NCBI GenBank assembly: GCA_037576195.1
Contig: CM075102.1
Span: 2,852,001-2,916,000, forward strand
From: Phytoseiulus persimilis
Lineage: Eukaryota > Arthropoda > Arachnida > Mesostigmata > Phytoseiidae
Direction: 5' to 3'
Length of the DNA: 64,000 nt
In this document: positions 47,296-58,299 of the stretch, piece after piece
Position numbering within the stretch: position 1 is the first letter of the stretch
Layout of the letters: every line of letters begins with the position of its first letter
Made by a program: the position numbers and the translations under genes
The notes under the pieces: generated by a model
What the model was told of the DNA's origin: nothing
Databases searched by the model: none
What the model saw: the letters and a program-made list of their open reading frames with translations, nothing else

Positions 47296-48577
47296 TGTTG
47301 GGCTCGAGAAGCTCCGTAGGTGGCTCTACGAGAATGACTCCACGGACGGCAGCTCGGTGACTAATTAAAGATGGCCGTCCTCAACGGTCTCATTTATTCA
47401 CTTCAATCTAACAACCGAGTGAGGGATAACGATGTTCGGAATGACGAGAGTTCGGTGTCCGATCCCAACGTCCCTCCCAATTCAGCCGGCCAACAATCTG
47501 TCGTCGAGAGGGAGCTTGCACGCCCGCGGCAAGGGCCGCTTTGAGGCGTTTTGAGTTGTCGTCCGAATAACACCTCGTTTGGTGACTTTTTGTTGAGCGA
47601 GGAGGAAGGGGTGAAGTTGTAAGAAGATACGACGTGATCGTGTGAGCCTGTTGCGGCATCGAGAGCGTCCTTGGCGGTATTAACCATCTTCTCAACATGC
47701 CCGTCGCTCTGTGGCATCCCCGGGGCGCAACGCAAATGGATGAAATCCTCCTATGATATGAGTTGATCAATTCCAAAGCTTCTTTCACAGCTTGCCGAAC
47801 TTATAGCTACGGCCAGAAAGGGGCGGAAGGAGACGACGATGTTTGGGACGCCGTTGTCGGGATTGTACTTCTTTATCAATCTCAGGTGTTCCAGTGAAGA
47901 GCTGGAAATGGTGCCCCCGGTGCTGCTCAGTCAGGTGGTGCCCAGGCTGTGCCCCCCCCTTGTTACGCTACTATGTCCAGCCTGAAGGTGCTGAATCCAA
48001 ACCTGTCGCCTTTGAGATTTGTAGAATCGATCATCTCGTTCCCCATTACTCCTGGCGTTAGACGGTGATGATTCGAATCTCATAGTCTGAACAACGATCT
48101 GCCCACCGGCTCTTCCCTGCTCTCCGATTCGTCTTCGTCAGTAGGGACTGCGAACAGGTCCTCGATTTCAGAGTCCAACTTGCAGAGTAAGTCCCTCAGA
48201 GAGGTCAGGGTGAGCTTTTCTGCAAGGACTGAAGCGGCGTCCGTCCTTGCGCCGTTGTCGTACAACGTGTCTACTGTGTTGCACAGAACAGTCACTGACC
48301 GGAAAACTTGCGTGCGGTGACTCTGGAGTGAATTGTACGACTCCAAAGTCGCCGGCTCTTTGAGCGCACCCAGAATGTCAGGAACTAAACGAGCTGTCGA
48401 CTGCGCCAATGTTGGGTTCGAGAGGTTCCACAGCTGGCTCTACGAAAAGGACTGCAGAGACGGAGGCTCGGTAGCCAAGTGGAGATGGCCGTCGTCAAAG
48501 GTTTCATTCATTCACTCCAATCTAACAACGAAGTGATGAATACCCATGTTTGGAATGACGGGAGTCCGGTCCCAACA
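47296..48577 (-). mobile_element. Fossil LTR retrotransposon, mostly deleted
   Basis: Direct repeats of about 170 bp (47296-47470 and 48410-48577) start tgttgg and end in cccaac(a), the TG...CA form of LTRs. Inside, on the minus strand, a gag-like N-terminal segment lies next to the right repeat (48080-48400). An integrase C-terminal segment (HVEKMVNTAKDAL, SPNEVLFGRQLKT) lies next to the left one. The integrase phrase suggests a Gypsy-type element. The central region is missing and the remainder is broken in several places. The LTRs differ by roughly one fifth by eye, so the insertion is old. Confidence 0.75.
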
Positions 48578-50608
48578 GCCAACAAATCTGACTGGAGAGA
48601 GCTGTCAAATATCTGAGCATGAATCTGCGGGAGGATCGTGGTCGCAATCGAAGCCTCAAATGCACTCGCCCAGGATTCCCCCGAGAACACACGGGGCCTC
48701 CTAGAGCCAACCCAGAGTTCTCGAGACCGTCGCCGAATCGTTTGTCATGCGTGAACGCTACGATATTCCGATGAAACCGGGACGAATCGGAGACGACTCA
48801 GGGAATGGGGAGAACCAGAGTTACGTGCTGCAATTGCGCGGTGTCTTCGGGGGCTATAATCTACATGGCACCAACAAACCGCTGGTCACTCCTGGCGGGA
48901 GAGAGAGCCGCCTGTACGAGATCCTAGCCGACGACGCCGCAGATGAGGTGAGACCTCCCCTCTCCGACCACAGCCGATGAGGTCGCCGAAGAGACCATGC
49001 AAGAATGACAATGGGGCGGCAAGGGGGTGATGATGATGATGATGATCGTCGCGAGATTCTCGTGACGCAATCAACATGGTTTTCAAACCTGTGGAGATTT
49101 TCGTGATAACACAGAATCTTTGCGGAACGATTTCGTCGATCAAAGTAGATTTTTATCCATCCTTCCCAATATTATCGAAGAGTTTCGGAGAGGGGGGGGG
49201 GCATTCACCCAGACATTCCCTGCTTACGAACGTCTAAGTGATGGATACTTTGGGAAGCACTCGACAGAGACCCCGCAGATCATGGGAGATACAGAAATGA
49301 AAACGCAGAGAAGCCCTGCAAAAGACCCATCGATTGTTTCAGGGAAGCGTATCAACATTCCCGACTTTGGATACGTATGCTCACTCTTCCTGCGTAGTCC
49401 GCGCCCTCTCATCCCCTCCCCGATCAATCTCAGGTTTTCACTGACCCACAGCATCGCGGCAAGCATGGTTGTGTTCCGTGGGCACTGGCATCGCGCCTCA
49501 GCCTCGTGACAGCTCCTCTCTCCCCTTCCTGAACTACGCTGGAGACTGTACTTCGTTATCATGCGTTATTGAGCTTCGCTATCAAGGGATTCGAGTAGTG
49601 AAGAGTATTTAGGGGCTCTGAAGTTATAAATACACTTCCGCCCGATCATGTGGCCCTCCCTCAGTTCTGTTTTGGGTACGGCGGAGAAAATGAACACGTT
49701 CTCAGAACTGTAAGTGGTCTTCACCATCCGCTTGAAGGTGGTTTCCGGAGTTCGAGAGGAGTCGAGACGGGTTGTTCAGTACCGGCTATCTCTCCAAAAG
49801 CTTCGGAAAGGGAGTCGGACGGTCCGCTGGTTCGAGAATTCTCGACAGATATCGCGCGTGAGGAAGACGAGATGATCAAGGCCGCGACATGCGAGCAGAC
49901 GCCTACAGTTTGATTTCCGCTCTGGCATTCGCAATAATGGCAACGAATTGCGGGTACGAATCAGATCCAGTTCGCCGGCACGGAAGAGCGAAGCTGTTCC
50001 AGATGACTAATTGATGACCCGCTCTCTCGACCTCTTGCTTACTCGCCCCGGCCTGTCGCGGGTTCGATCCTCAGCTCCGACTGAACATTCGTCCTTCCTT
50101 CATTTCCGATAACTCCACACCTCAGTCTCCACCCGATGACTGTGGGTGCCGCAAAGAGTTGCTCAAGCCGCCAGCTTTCTTTCCGCCGACCCGGCGGCCT
50201 CATCCTTCAAGAACCCACGGGGTTCCAGCGGGTTCTTCAACCGCCCGCCCTCGAAGATCGGAATGCATCCATTCCTGTGAATGATCGGGCCGGAAGACGT
50301 ACACCACACCCAAATCAGCCGAAGAGAGGGGGAGAAGCAGACAGGCGAACGGCGAGCCCAAACTGGGCCATACAGGCCGGTGGGTCACAAGAGAGAACGA
50401 GCTCCCGTTCGGTGGACCATCTAAATCATACGGAAGCGTGTCCGTAAAATGCAATATACGGATGTCTCACCCAGAGAAGTTTTTTCCCCTCCTCTCGAAT
50501 CGAGCTCCCCAATACCAGGGTTGAGAACGAGGTTCTCGAACCTAAAGAATAGGGAGGGGTCTCCAATCTCTGACTCCTAGTTTCGCTCTGGTTTTTTGAG
50601 GCTTCCCA
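48578..50608. other. No recognisable gene
   Basis: Contains a (GAT)6 run at 49028-49046 and a B-box-like gggttcgatcc at 50058-50068 without the rest of a tRNA. No coding feature can be supported. Confidence 0.4.
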
Positions 50609-51207
50609 TGTTGCAGAGGTTCAGAAAAACGGGTGCCTATCTAGGAATGATGATAGATAACTTCGTCGTTGGGTATCAGTGTGTATTTTATTTCAGGTGG
50701 AATGCCTTTTATGTGTAGATAACTTCGTCATGGAGAAAGCAGAAAACACAACACTTTCCCTTGCACTGAACCATGACGACAAGAATGAGATTAGACTCGC
50801 GAAGACATTCCTAGCAGTTTGCAGAGATAGTCGTGACGAACTCTCAATAATGCCTTGGTTAGAAGATTCGCCGCTTGCTCCTCTGTTGAAATTTGCTGAA
50901 CCTCCAGATCGGCATTTTTCTAATAGGCGTCAGGCGAGTTGACTTGACGAGCGCCAAAACGCCGTACCGGTTACTTAGGGGTATAGGAAATCTGTACCCA
51001 ATCGAGTCGGATGAATGCATTTTTAAAGGGACCTCTGACCGCTGAGCTAGCGGCGCATTCGCTGCTCCGTGTTTACATCCGCGAGATCGTGCTCACATCT
51101 GCGGCGGAGAATTGAGAACACGGAGAAGCAGGCGCAGAAAACCTCTGAGAAAGCGACTAAACTGAGCGAAATTATCGAACTCTGAGTTGATCGTGCTGAA
51201 TGACGTG

Positions 51208-51400
51208 AAGCTAACCTAACCTAACCTGACCTTACCCAGTCCCCCGCATTGCCGTCAGGCCACTTGCTGTCAGTCTGCTCGCGTCGCTTCGCTCGCTCGC
51301 TCGCCAGGGCCCGAACCTGACCTTCCCCGATCCCCCACACTACTTCAGGTCCTCTTGCTGTCGACCAGCTCGCTCGCCCGTTCGAATCCTCGCGGCCTTT
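51208..51400 (+). repeat. CTAAC repeats and two-copy ~100-bp duplication
   Basis: The tract agctaacctaacctaacctg (three to four CTAAC units, the complement of the arthropod TTAGG telomere word with its phase kept) begins a sequence that is then repeated. Acctgaccttacccagtccc...gccacttgctgtc at 51224-51280 recurs as acctgaccttccccgatccc...cctcttgctgtc at 51313-51362. It lies in the non-coding tail of the Copia element. Confidence 0.7.
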
Positions 51401-52053
51401 CTCCTCTCTCTCCCCCAGCTCGCCTTCCGCCATGCTGACGAAGTGTTTCGCTTAGCGCTAACTCGGCTGAAGCCTAATAGGAAAGAACCGAAATGTGTTT
51501 CGTACGGCGATGAAACTCCGTATTCTGAGATAGCTCCACAGCGGCGGCGTTGTCTATGAAAACCGTGGGAATTCCATCGAACCTGGTTATTTCTTTGAAC
51601 AACCGTTTCAGCGAAACAACTTCCTCCGCCGCCTCACTGGCCGCTACGATTTCAGCTTCGGTGGTCGATGTAGCCACAGAACTTTGCCTCTGACTCATCC
51701 AGGAAATAGCACCACCGGCGTACTTGACGACGACACCTGACGTTGAGCGGCCCGTTTGAAAACACCCACCATAGTCTTAGTCGCTATATGCCTTCAGAAC
51801 GGCGTTTGCTCCGCTGCGACTGTAGACGATGCCGAAAAATACGGTCCCGGCTATGTAGCGCAGAAGCCGCTTGAGCAACTTGACGTCTTCCTGTGATGGA
51901 TTCTCCAACTTCCTGGATAGAGCTCCGATGGTGTAGGCCAGATCCGGTCTCGACCCAAGCATCAAGTACATGGTAGCTCCGTTTGCCTGACGATACGAAT
52001 GTCTTTGGGTGACACAGTCTGCTGCTACTCATCGTCACTTCCTTCGTCTAGAC

Positions 52054-52288
52054 CAGTGGTTCTCAAAATCCACTGACCCAACGACCCCCTAGGCGACTTC
52101 GTTGAAGTTTATGGACTGCCGTCCCCAGGGGGTCGACCGTCGACCCCTTGGTCCACCTACGTGGACGCCAAGAAGTATTGTCAAATCCACCCCGGCATCA
52201 CCTCTGTAAACCGGAGGTCGGTCATCGACACCCTGGGGGTAGACCGTCGACCCCCAGGGGTCGATATCGACCACTTTGAGAACCACTG
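52054..52288. mobile_element. hAT MITE (235 bp) with perfect 8-bp TSD
   Basis: The ends are perfect 14-bp inverted repeats, cagtggttctcaaa and tttgagaaccactg. Perfect 8-bp direct repeats gtctagac flank it (52046-52053 and 52289-52296), the hallmark of hAT insertion. The interior has inner inverted words around ggtcgac and caggggtcga. No coding capacity. It lies in the reverse-transcriptase part of the Copia element, so it inserted later than that element. Confidence 0.95.
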
Positions 52289-55200
52289 GTCTAGACCTTC
52301 TTTCCCTGCTTCGGAAGATCGAACCATTGGTGTTGAGACTGGCCTGCACCCGGCGGATTTGTACTTCTCTAAAATTTTCCGAGCATGCGGCGCCTGAATG
52401 ATCTTGATGCAATCCCTCTCGACTTCGATCCCGAGAAAATCATCTTTCAACGTGATCTTGAACTGAAGCTGAAGACCCTCCAGACATGCCTTGAGAGTCG
52501 ACTCCTTCGTTGCTGCCATCAGACCATCATCTACATGTACCGCAAGAAGCAGTTTTTCGCCCTCAGTCTCTCGTGTGAACAAACATGGATCAGCTTAACT
52601 TTCGACAAGACCCAGCCTCTTGATATACGTGATAAATCGGATGTTCCACCGTCTTGGGGCTTGTTTTGAGCCGTACAAACTGCGTTTCCGTTTGTCCACC
52701 TTCCTGTCCGGGAATTCATACCCTTCTGGACTTTGCATATAGCTATCGATGTCCTCCCCCGAATCTCCTTAAAGAAACGCGGTGGTAACATCGAACTGTC
52801 CCAGGTGTAGACCTTCGTTCGCTGCTGCACTAATAATTCAACGAATCGTCGCCAACTTCGCAACCGGGCTGAATGTTTCCCTGTAGTCAACTCCAAATCT
52901 TTGACTGTCACCTTTGGTTACCAAACGAGCTTTATACCTCTCAATCCTCCCATCCTGAGTCCCCTTGATCTTCTTTGGGGAGGTCCACAACATCCCAAGT
53001 CTCGTTTTCCCTCAATGAGATCAACCCGGACTCCATGGCCTTTCGCCACTCGATCCCATTTTCACTCAGAACTGCTTCCGAATAGGTCTGGAACAGTTAA
53101 AAACGAGAAATTCCAGATCTCAACACACGTAGCGTAATCGTCAAGGTATGTGGGCTTCTTCCGCGCAAGCGGGTTCCTCAAAAACGATTTCCAGGAACTC
53201 GAACTCTGAACTAGTGCTATCCTCCTCCTGGCCCCTGACTTCCTTCTCATCAGCTTCTTGGTTGTCTGCTTTGCAATCTTTCCGTTTCTCGGTTTCTCCG
53301 GACGTGCTCGCTGTTCCCCGCTTTCTCTTCCGCACTCTGTTTGAGGATCTTTTCCACCGGACACCTTAGGCTCTGCACCGCTGCCTACCTCACTCTGTCC
53401 AACTTCTCGCTTCTATTATCCTGTTCTCGCTCTTGATGTATACTTTGTAACATTCGTCTCCGTCGTACCCGACAAGACAGCCTTTGACTGCTTTCTTGTC
53501 CATCTTTTGACGACTGTGGGCGGGTATATGCGCGAAACAGAAACAACCAATGACGCGTAAATGTATTATGCGAGGTTTCTTCTGCATCCAGAACTCGTAA
53601 GGCGTTGCTTCCGGTACAGAGGACTTGCCAGTGCGATTTAGAAGATAGATAGCTGTTCTTACCAACTATTCCTAGATCGCCTTTTGGAACTCGACCTCGG
53701 GGTCCGCATACTTCGATGTCCGTGCCATCTCCACAATTGTCCGGTTTTCTCTCTCGCTCCCACCATTCGTTTCCGGGCAGAATGGCGCGGTCCACCTCCG
53801 CGAAATTCCTGCATTCACTAGGGTAGTTCTGAAATCCTTGTTGTCGAACTCACCTCCATTATCACTCAGAAACTCCAGAACTCTGTTGCCTAGATTGCTC
53901 GCATGAGCGAGCATCTGCTTGAGTGCTGTGTGCACATCTGACTTATGCTTTAGGAAGAAACCATACTTGAACTTCGTGAAATCATCCTTGAACACGACAA
54001 GATATCGGTTTTTCTTGAAGGACATGTCGAACGGACCAACAATGTCCGCCGAAATCAGCTCACCAGCCTTAACCGATCCTTGCCTCCTTCCAAACGTCTG
54101 CCGGTGCGACTTCCCGTAAACACAGGGCTCTCACATAACTCCGTCTAGCTTGACGTTGATTTCCAGCTCTCGTCTCAAAAGGTCTCTCACGTGTCTTCTG
54201 TCTTGATGGCCAAATCTTTCATGATACAACTGAAGCTGCGAGGTCATACCTCCACTGAAATTCACCACTTTCCGCCGAGGACAGATCGGAATGAAACCAG
54301 CCTCATACAGTGTTCCACCTTTTCGGCGAAATCCACGGAAGAAGATCTTTCCGTCAACTTCGGAGGAACACTGCGTCGCATCGGAAATGAACTCGCTGTT
54401 CTCACACCTGTCATGAGCAGCAAGCACTGAGAACAGATTTCTCAACACTTTTGGCACATACCACACTTCCTTGAGTGTCAACTCCAGACCTTCGTCAGTC
54501 AGGAGTGAAATGGTTCCCTTACCAACAGCTTGTAGCAATTCTCCTCCTGCCGCTTTCACCTTGTGAGCTTCATCGAACTCCTGGAACTCGATGAAGTAGT
54601 CGGCACGATGAGTAACATGTTAGGTAGCTCCATTGTCGACCCACCAACGATTCGCGTCCACCGAAAGCTCACATATCTCATGTGAAAGGGCGAGTGCCAT
54701 GCTTCCTGGTTGAACTTCGTGCACAACCCTACCGGGTCTCCGAGGCCTACGAGCCGCGATCCAGTTGCTACACTGCCTCAAGGAGTGACCTTTCTTCTTA
54801 CAATAGAAACACTGATCGTTCTTTCTTTTCTCCTGGTGTCTGAAACCACCTCGCCTCAGCTGAAACGCTTCAGGAGTCTCTGAATTCGGTCCTGTCTTGA
54901 AAGTCCTCTCAAACATGCACAATTGATGGACTAACTCTTCAAAACCTTTTTCCGAATCTTTGGACAATAGCATCCAGCCAGAACGGAAAATTTCGAACTT
55001 CTGAGGTGGAATCTGTAGCGCCTTACATACAAGCGAAAGATCCGGAAGAGGATTCTCTTTCTTAGCTCGCAGTTCAATGTTCAACTCGTTGAAAATACTC
55101 GAAAGCTTGGCTGTGTGAGTCGACACGTCGTCCTCGGGGTGACCAACCGAACGCAAAGAAATCAGTACAAATCTTGAAGAGCTGATCCTGTAATGACGCC

Positions 55201-56033
55201 TCAAACAGGAGCTTGAGTGCATCCCAAGCCTCCTCTGCTGTTTCTTTATCCATGATTTTCTGATATACATTGTCAGCTACCGCACTTGATATCAGCGTCT
55301 TAGCATAGCTATTCGCTCTCCTGAACACATCGTTCTTTGACTTGTGCTCCTGCCGCTGTTCAGATGTTGCTCTCCCATCGATCTCACCAGGTTTTTCCAC
55401 CTTCATGTCGATCACATCTAGGGCACCTTCGTGGTAGTCAAGAATGTCTCTCATTACTCTCTTCCACAAAGGCCAATCAGCTTCTCCAGTTGGCTGTTCC
55501 ACATTCTTTGCCAAATCCATGCCTTTCATGACTGGCAGTTAATCTACGGAGCTCTCCACACTGAGTTGCTCACGGATCTTGGCACTTGACACTCGACTAG
55601 ATCCCTGAAGTCTAAGTTTCCTCTCAGAACTAGCGGCCTGGGCCCATAACCTGTTGCAAAGGTTCAGAAAAACGGGTGCCTATCTAGGAACGAGGATAGA
55701 GAACTTCGTCGTTGGGTATCAGTGTGTATTTTATTTCAGGTGGAATGCCTTTTATGTGTAGATAACTTCGTCATGGGGAAGGCAGTGCCATTCGTGTCCT
55801 AAACGTCCTATTGCGAAAGATCGCTCGCGATACTGTCGTCGAGCTGCGTCCTGCTTCTCCTGGATATGAGGCAAATGCAAAGAGTTCTCTTGGGATATTT
55901 CGCTGAGAACATTCGTTTCAGTGTTTGACAGAAGTTGTCGTTAGATTCAAAGCCAGCTCGTGGGCGATATTCACTCAGTGGCAGCATGACAAGCCGGCGC
56001 TAGCTTATGGCCGAGAAAACTGTTAGTCGTATA

Positions 56034-56490
56034 CAGGGTGGTCATTGTATGTCGGGAATTTTCTTACTCTCTCTTCTTTTGCTCATAAATCGGTGAAAAC
56101 TGATCCGATCCTGGATTTTTTGCGTTCGTTAGCTGGAAGGATGGCAGATCTTTTTCTTTTCAATTTTCCTGAATCGTTAGAGGATTGCGTTCTGCGAATC
56201 AGCTCAAAGAGTGCCTTTTTCGAGCTGTTCTCAAAAGAATAGTCGACAAACTTCTGAAGTGGACCGATTGAATTTGGAAGTGCCAAGGTCGACGCAGGAT
56301 AGGATGCTGCTCAAACGCCCGGCAGCTCCAGATTCCTAGCTCAGGATCTGTGAGAAGGACGAACGATCGTTTCAACCTTGACCTCCTTACAAGATCGCTC
56401 CTTCTTTGCATTTTGCCCGTAGCTCCTCAGGGAAGCCAGATTCGGAGAATTCCAACGGCAATAAGTTCTTAGTTTTGTCAGACTACCCGA
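56034..56490. mobile_element. Long-inverted-repeat element, copy 2, one arm and inverted centre
   Basis: The left arm (56034-56383) matches 20776-21080: cagggtggtcattgtatgtc..., aaacttctgaagt(c/g)gaccgat, gatctgtgagaaggacgaa. It is followed by the central segment (~56384-56490) in the opposite orientation to copy 1: ctcctcagggaagccagatt here against aattcggcttccctgaggag there. The right arm is missing. Confidence 0.85.
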
Positions 56491-56744
56491 CATAAGAAAT
56501 GTCGGATCGAGCCGACAACTTTTTTTTCTCCCGAAAATCCCGCCTTCTCATTTTTTTTTTAAAAAGTAGTTGGATCGGCCCGTAAACGTCTAAGTTGTGG
56601 TCGTTTTCTCAAGTTGAATTCCATTTAGTTAATCTCGGTGTCTTGTCATGAGTCAATGACAACAAAGTGATAGTGGGCGATTGAGTTTTGGGAAAAAATA
56701 CTCATACCGGTGCGACATGAGGACTTAGCGGAAGCCAGCCATTG

Positions 56745-57015
56745 CCGATGACAGAGAAATGATCCAGGAGGGCCAAGCAAAGTCACCCTGGACAGACAAA
56801 CCCGCGATAAGCGAAATGCAATCGCGGGAACCGTGGTGGACTACGTTATGGACAAGTTCCAGGGTGTGGAACTTCAAATTAGTCTCTCATGAAGGCATTC
56901 ATTCCCGATGACGAATAAATTACCCAGGTGGATCGAGCGAAGTCACCCTGGACGGACAAAACCGCGAGTAGAAAAATCCAATTGGTGGAACCGTGGTGGT
57001 TTCGTCAGAGGAGCC
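56745..57015 (+). repeat. Two direct copies of a ~110-bp segment
   Basis: Unit 1 starts at 56745 and unit 2 at 56905, 160 bp apart. Shared words are ccgatgac, aagtcaccctgga, ggacaaa.ccgcga and ggaaccgtggtgg. No function is recognised. Confidence 0.8.
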
Positions 57016-58299
57016 ATCGGCTTGATGCTTTTCGTTGATTCCAGAGAAGATAACACTGTAGAAACCGACGAGATAACGAATCGCGATTGTTCTACGACCA
57101 AACCTTACTTTCTATGGATAGAATTCATGGACAATGATCAAATCCGAAAAGCCGCGAGAACGAAACATAGACCCTTATTTGTAACAAGACAAGAGTGAAA
57201 ACAAAATTGGACCCTCGCCCATGTAGGCGATAATCCTCCAGTTCTCCACTTGACTCTTTAGGATTTGGAAAACCTCAGCGTGGGTAGCGTAGGTATATGA
57301 CTGCTTTGAGCAGTCATATATGCCCAGAAATGTCCCGACCTCTGACGATGCTCGGGGCGGACCTCCGGTCTAATGCCCCATGCGGGCTTCTGCGGAACTT
57401 CTATTCCAGATGATGTAACAACATGATAGCAATCTATTTGATATTCATGTGTATGGCCCCCGCAGCCTTGATGCCCGGGGCGGACCACCCTACCGCTCCC
57501 TGCACCGTACGCTAGTTCGTATGCCCCTGACACAAGACCTACATGGGGGGTTTCGAGTTGAGTGCATGGATCAGATGATCACAGGAAAACACGCCTAACT
57601 CCGATGAAGAGAACGAAAGCTAGCGTTTCGATCATCCCCCAACCGTTGCGCTGCTTCGTCACACATGCGCGCTCTGAGTCTCTCGCTAGCAAACGGGGAA
57701 TCAAACCATCGCATAGTTTGGAACTTCTGCGTGCTGCATTTATTACAATCTCCCGCATGCACATATCAGAGGAACATTCTGGTAGTAGGCACATGGTAAT
57801 ATTCTCAGAGTCGGAAGGGAGCTGTTTGTATTCACAGATGAGGTCAATGTACTCCGTTGAGAGTCTCATCATTCCCCTCATCCAAGGTAATGTCGGATTG
57901 AACTGCAGACAGGGTACCGCGGGCTCCGCTAGGAACACCGTCCGTTGCTTCCGGTCGCGTAAAACCATCTGAGAGGATCGTATTACAATCACTCGTCCAT
58001 GCTGAAATCTTGAGTTGAATTTCTTCCTCGGGCGCACCGAAATCAACGCATCGCTCTCGGTTTTGCACCTGCGTTGATACCTTTCGAGATGCCGTGGGAG
58101 ACCCGACCCTGATCACTCATCAAGCTCCTTCTCCAGGATTCCTTTCCAATCTTCGCGAAATTCACATCGCCTACTTCTACGGTCACCTCAGTATCCTTGA
58201 ATTTTTCAACTTGGAGCCCCGCAGCGGAGTGTTGTTGAGCGCCACAATGCAGCCATACATATAGGCGCCCAGTCCAAATGACGTACACCAGTTCAAGAC
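57016..58299. other. No recognisable gene
   Basis: Long overlapping minus-strand frames exist at 57258-57533 and 57579-58116, but they lack ATG starts, splice support or a known domain. A short palindrome tgactgctttgagcagtca lies at 57298-57316. Confidence 0.35.

Larger units (their letters stand above)
50609..55786 (-). mobile_element. Broken Ty1/Copia LTR retrotransposon
   Basis: Short direct repeats of about 135-145 bp (50609-50753 and 55652-~55786) with TGTTG...CAACA ends are the LTRs. They differ at only a few positions over ~130 bp. Next to the right LTR is gttatgggcccag (minus strand), the usual Copia primer-binding/leader form. In minus-strand order the parts are gag with a CCHC knuckle (CFYCKKKGHSLRQC, ~54620-55529), protease and pre-integrase (~54130-54600), integrase (~53385-54025), reverse transcriptase with the VHVDDG box (~51780-52910), and RNase H (SSVATSTTEAEIVAASEA, ~51474-51700). 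All parts are in order, but the coding is broken in about eight to ten places. The close LTRs suggest moderate age. A hAT MITE (52054-52288) is inserted in the reverse transcriptase region, and 50754-51470 is a long non-coding tail. No target-site duplication was found. Confidence 0.9.

Noticed and set aside
50020-50090. Possible tRNA or SINE from a B-box-like gggttcgatcc
   Set aside because: No pairing acceptor ends and no A box at the right distance, unlike the tRNA-like sequence at 32667.
57579-58116. Two overlapping minus-strand frames of 155 and 90 codons
   Set aside because: They begin at non-ATG codons, overlap each other, and show no domain; not enough to call a gene.
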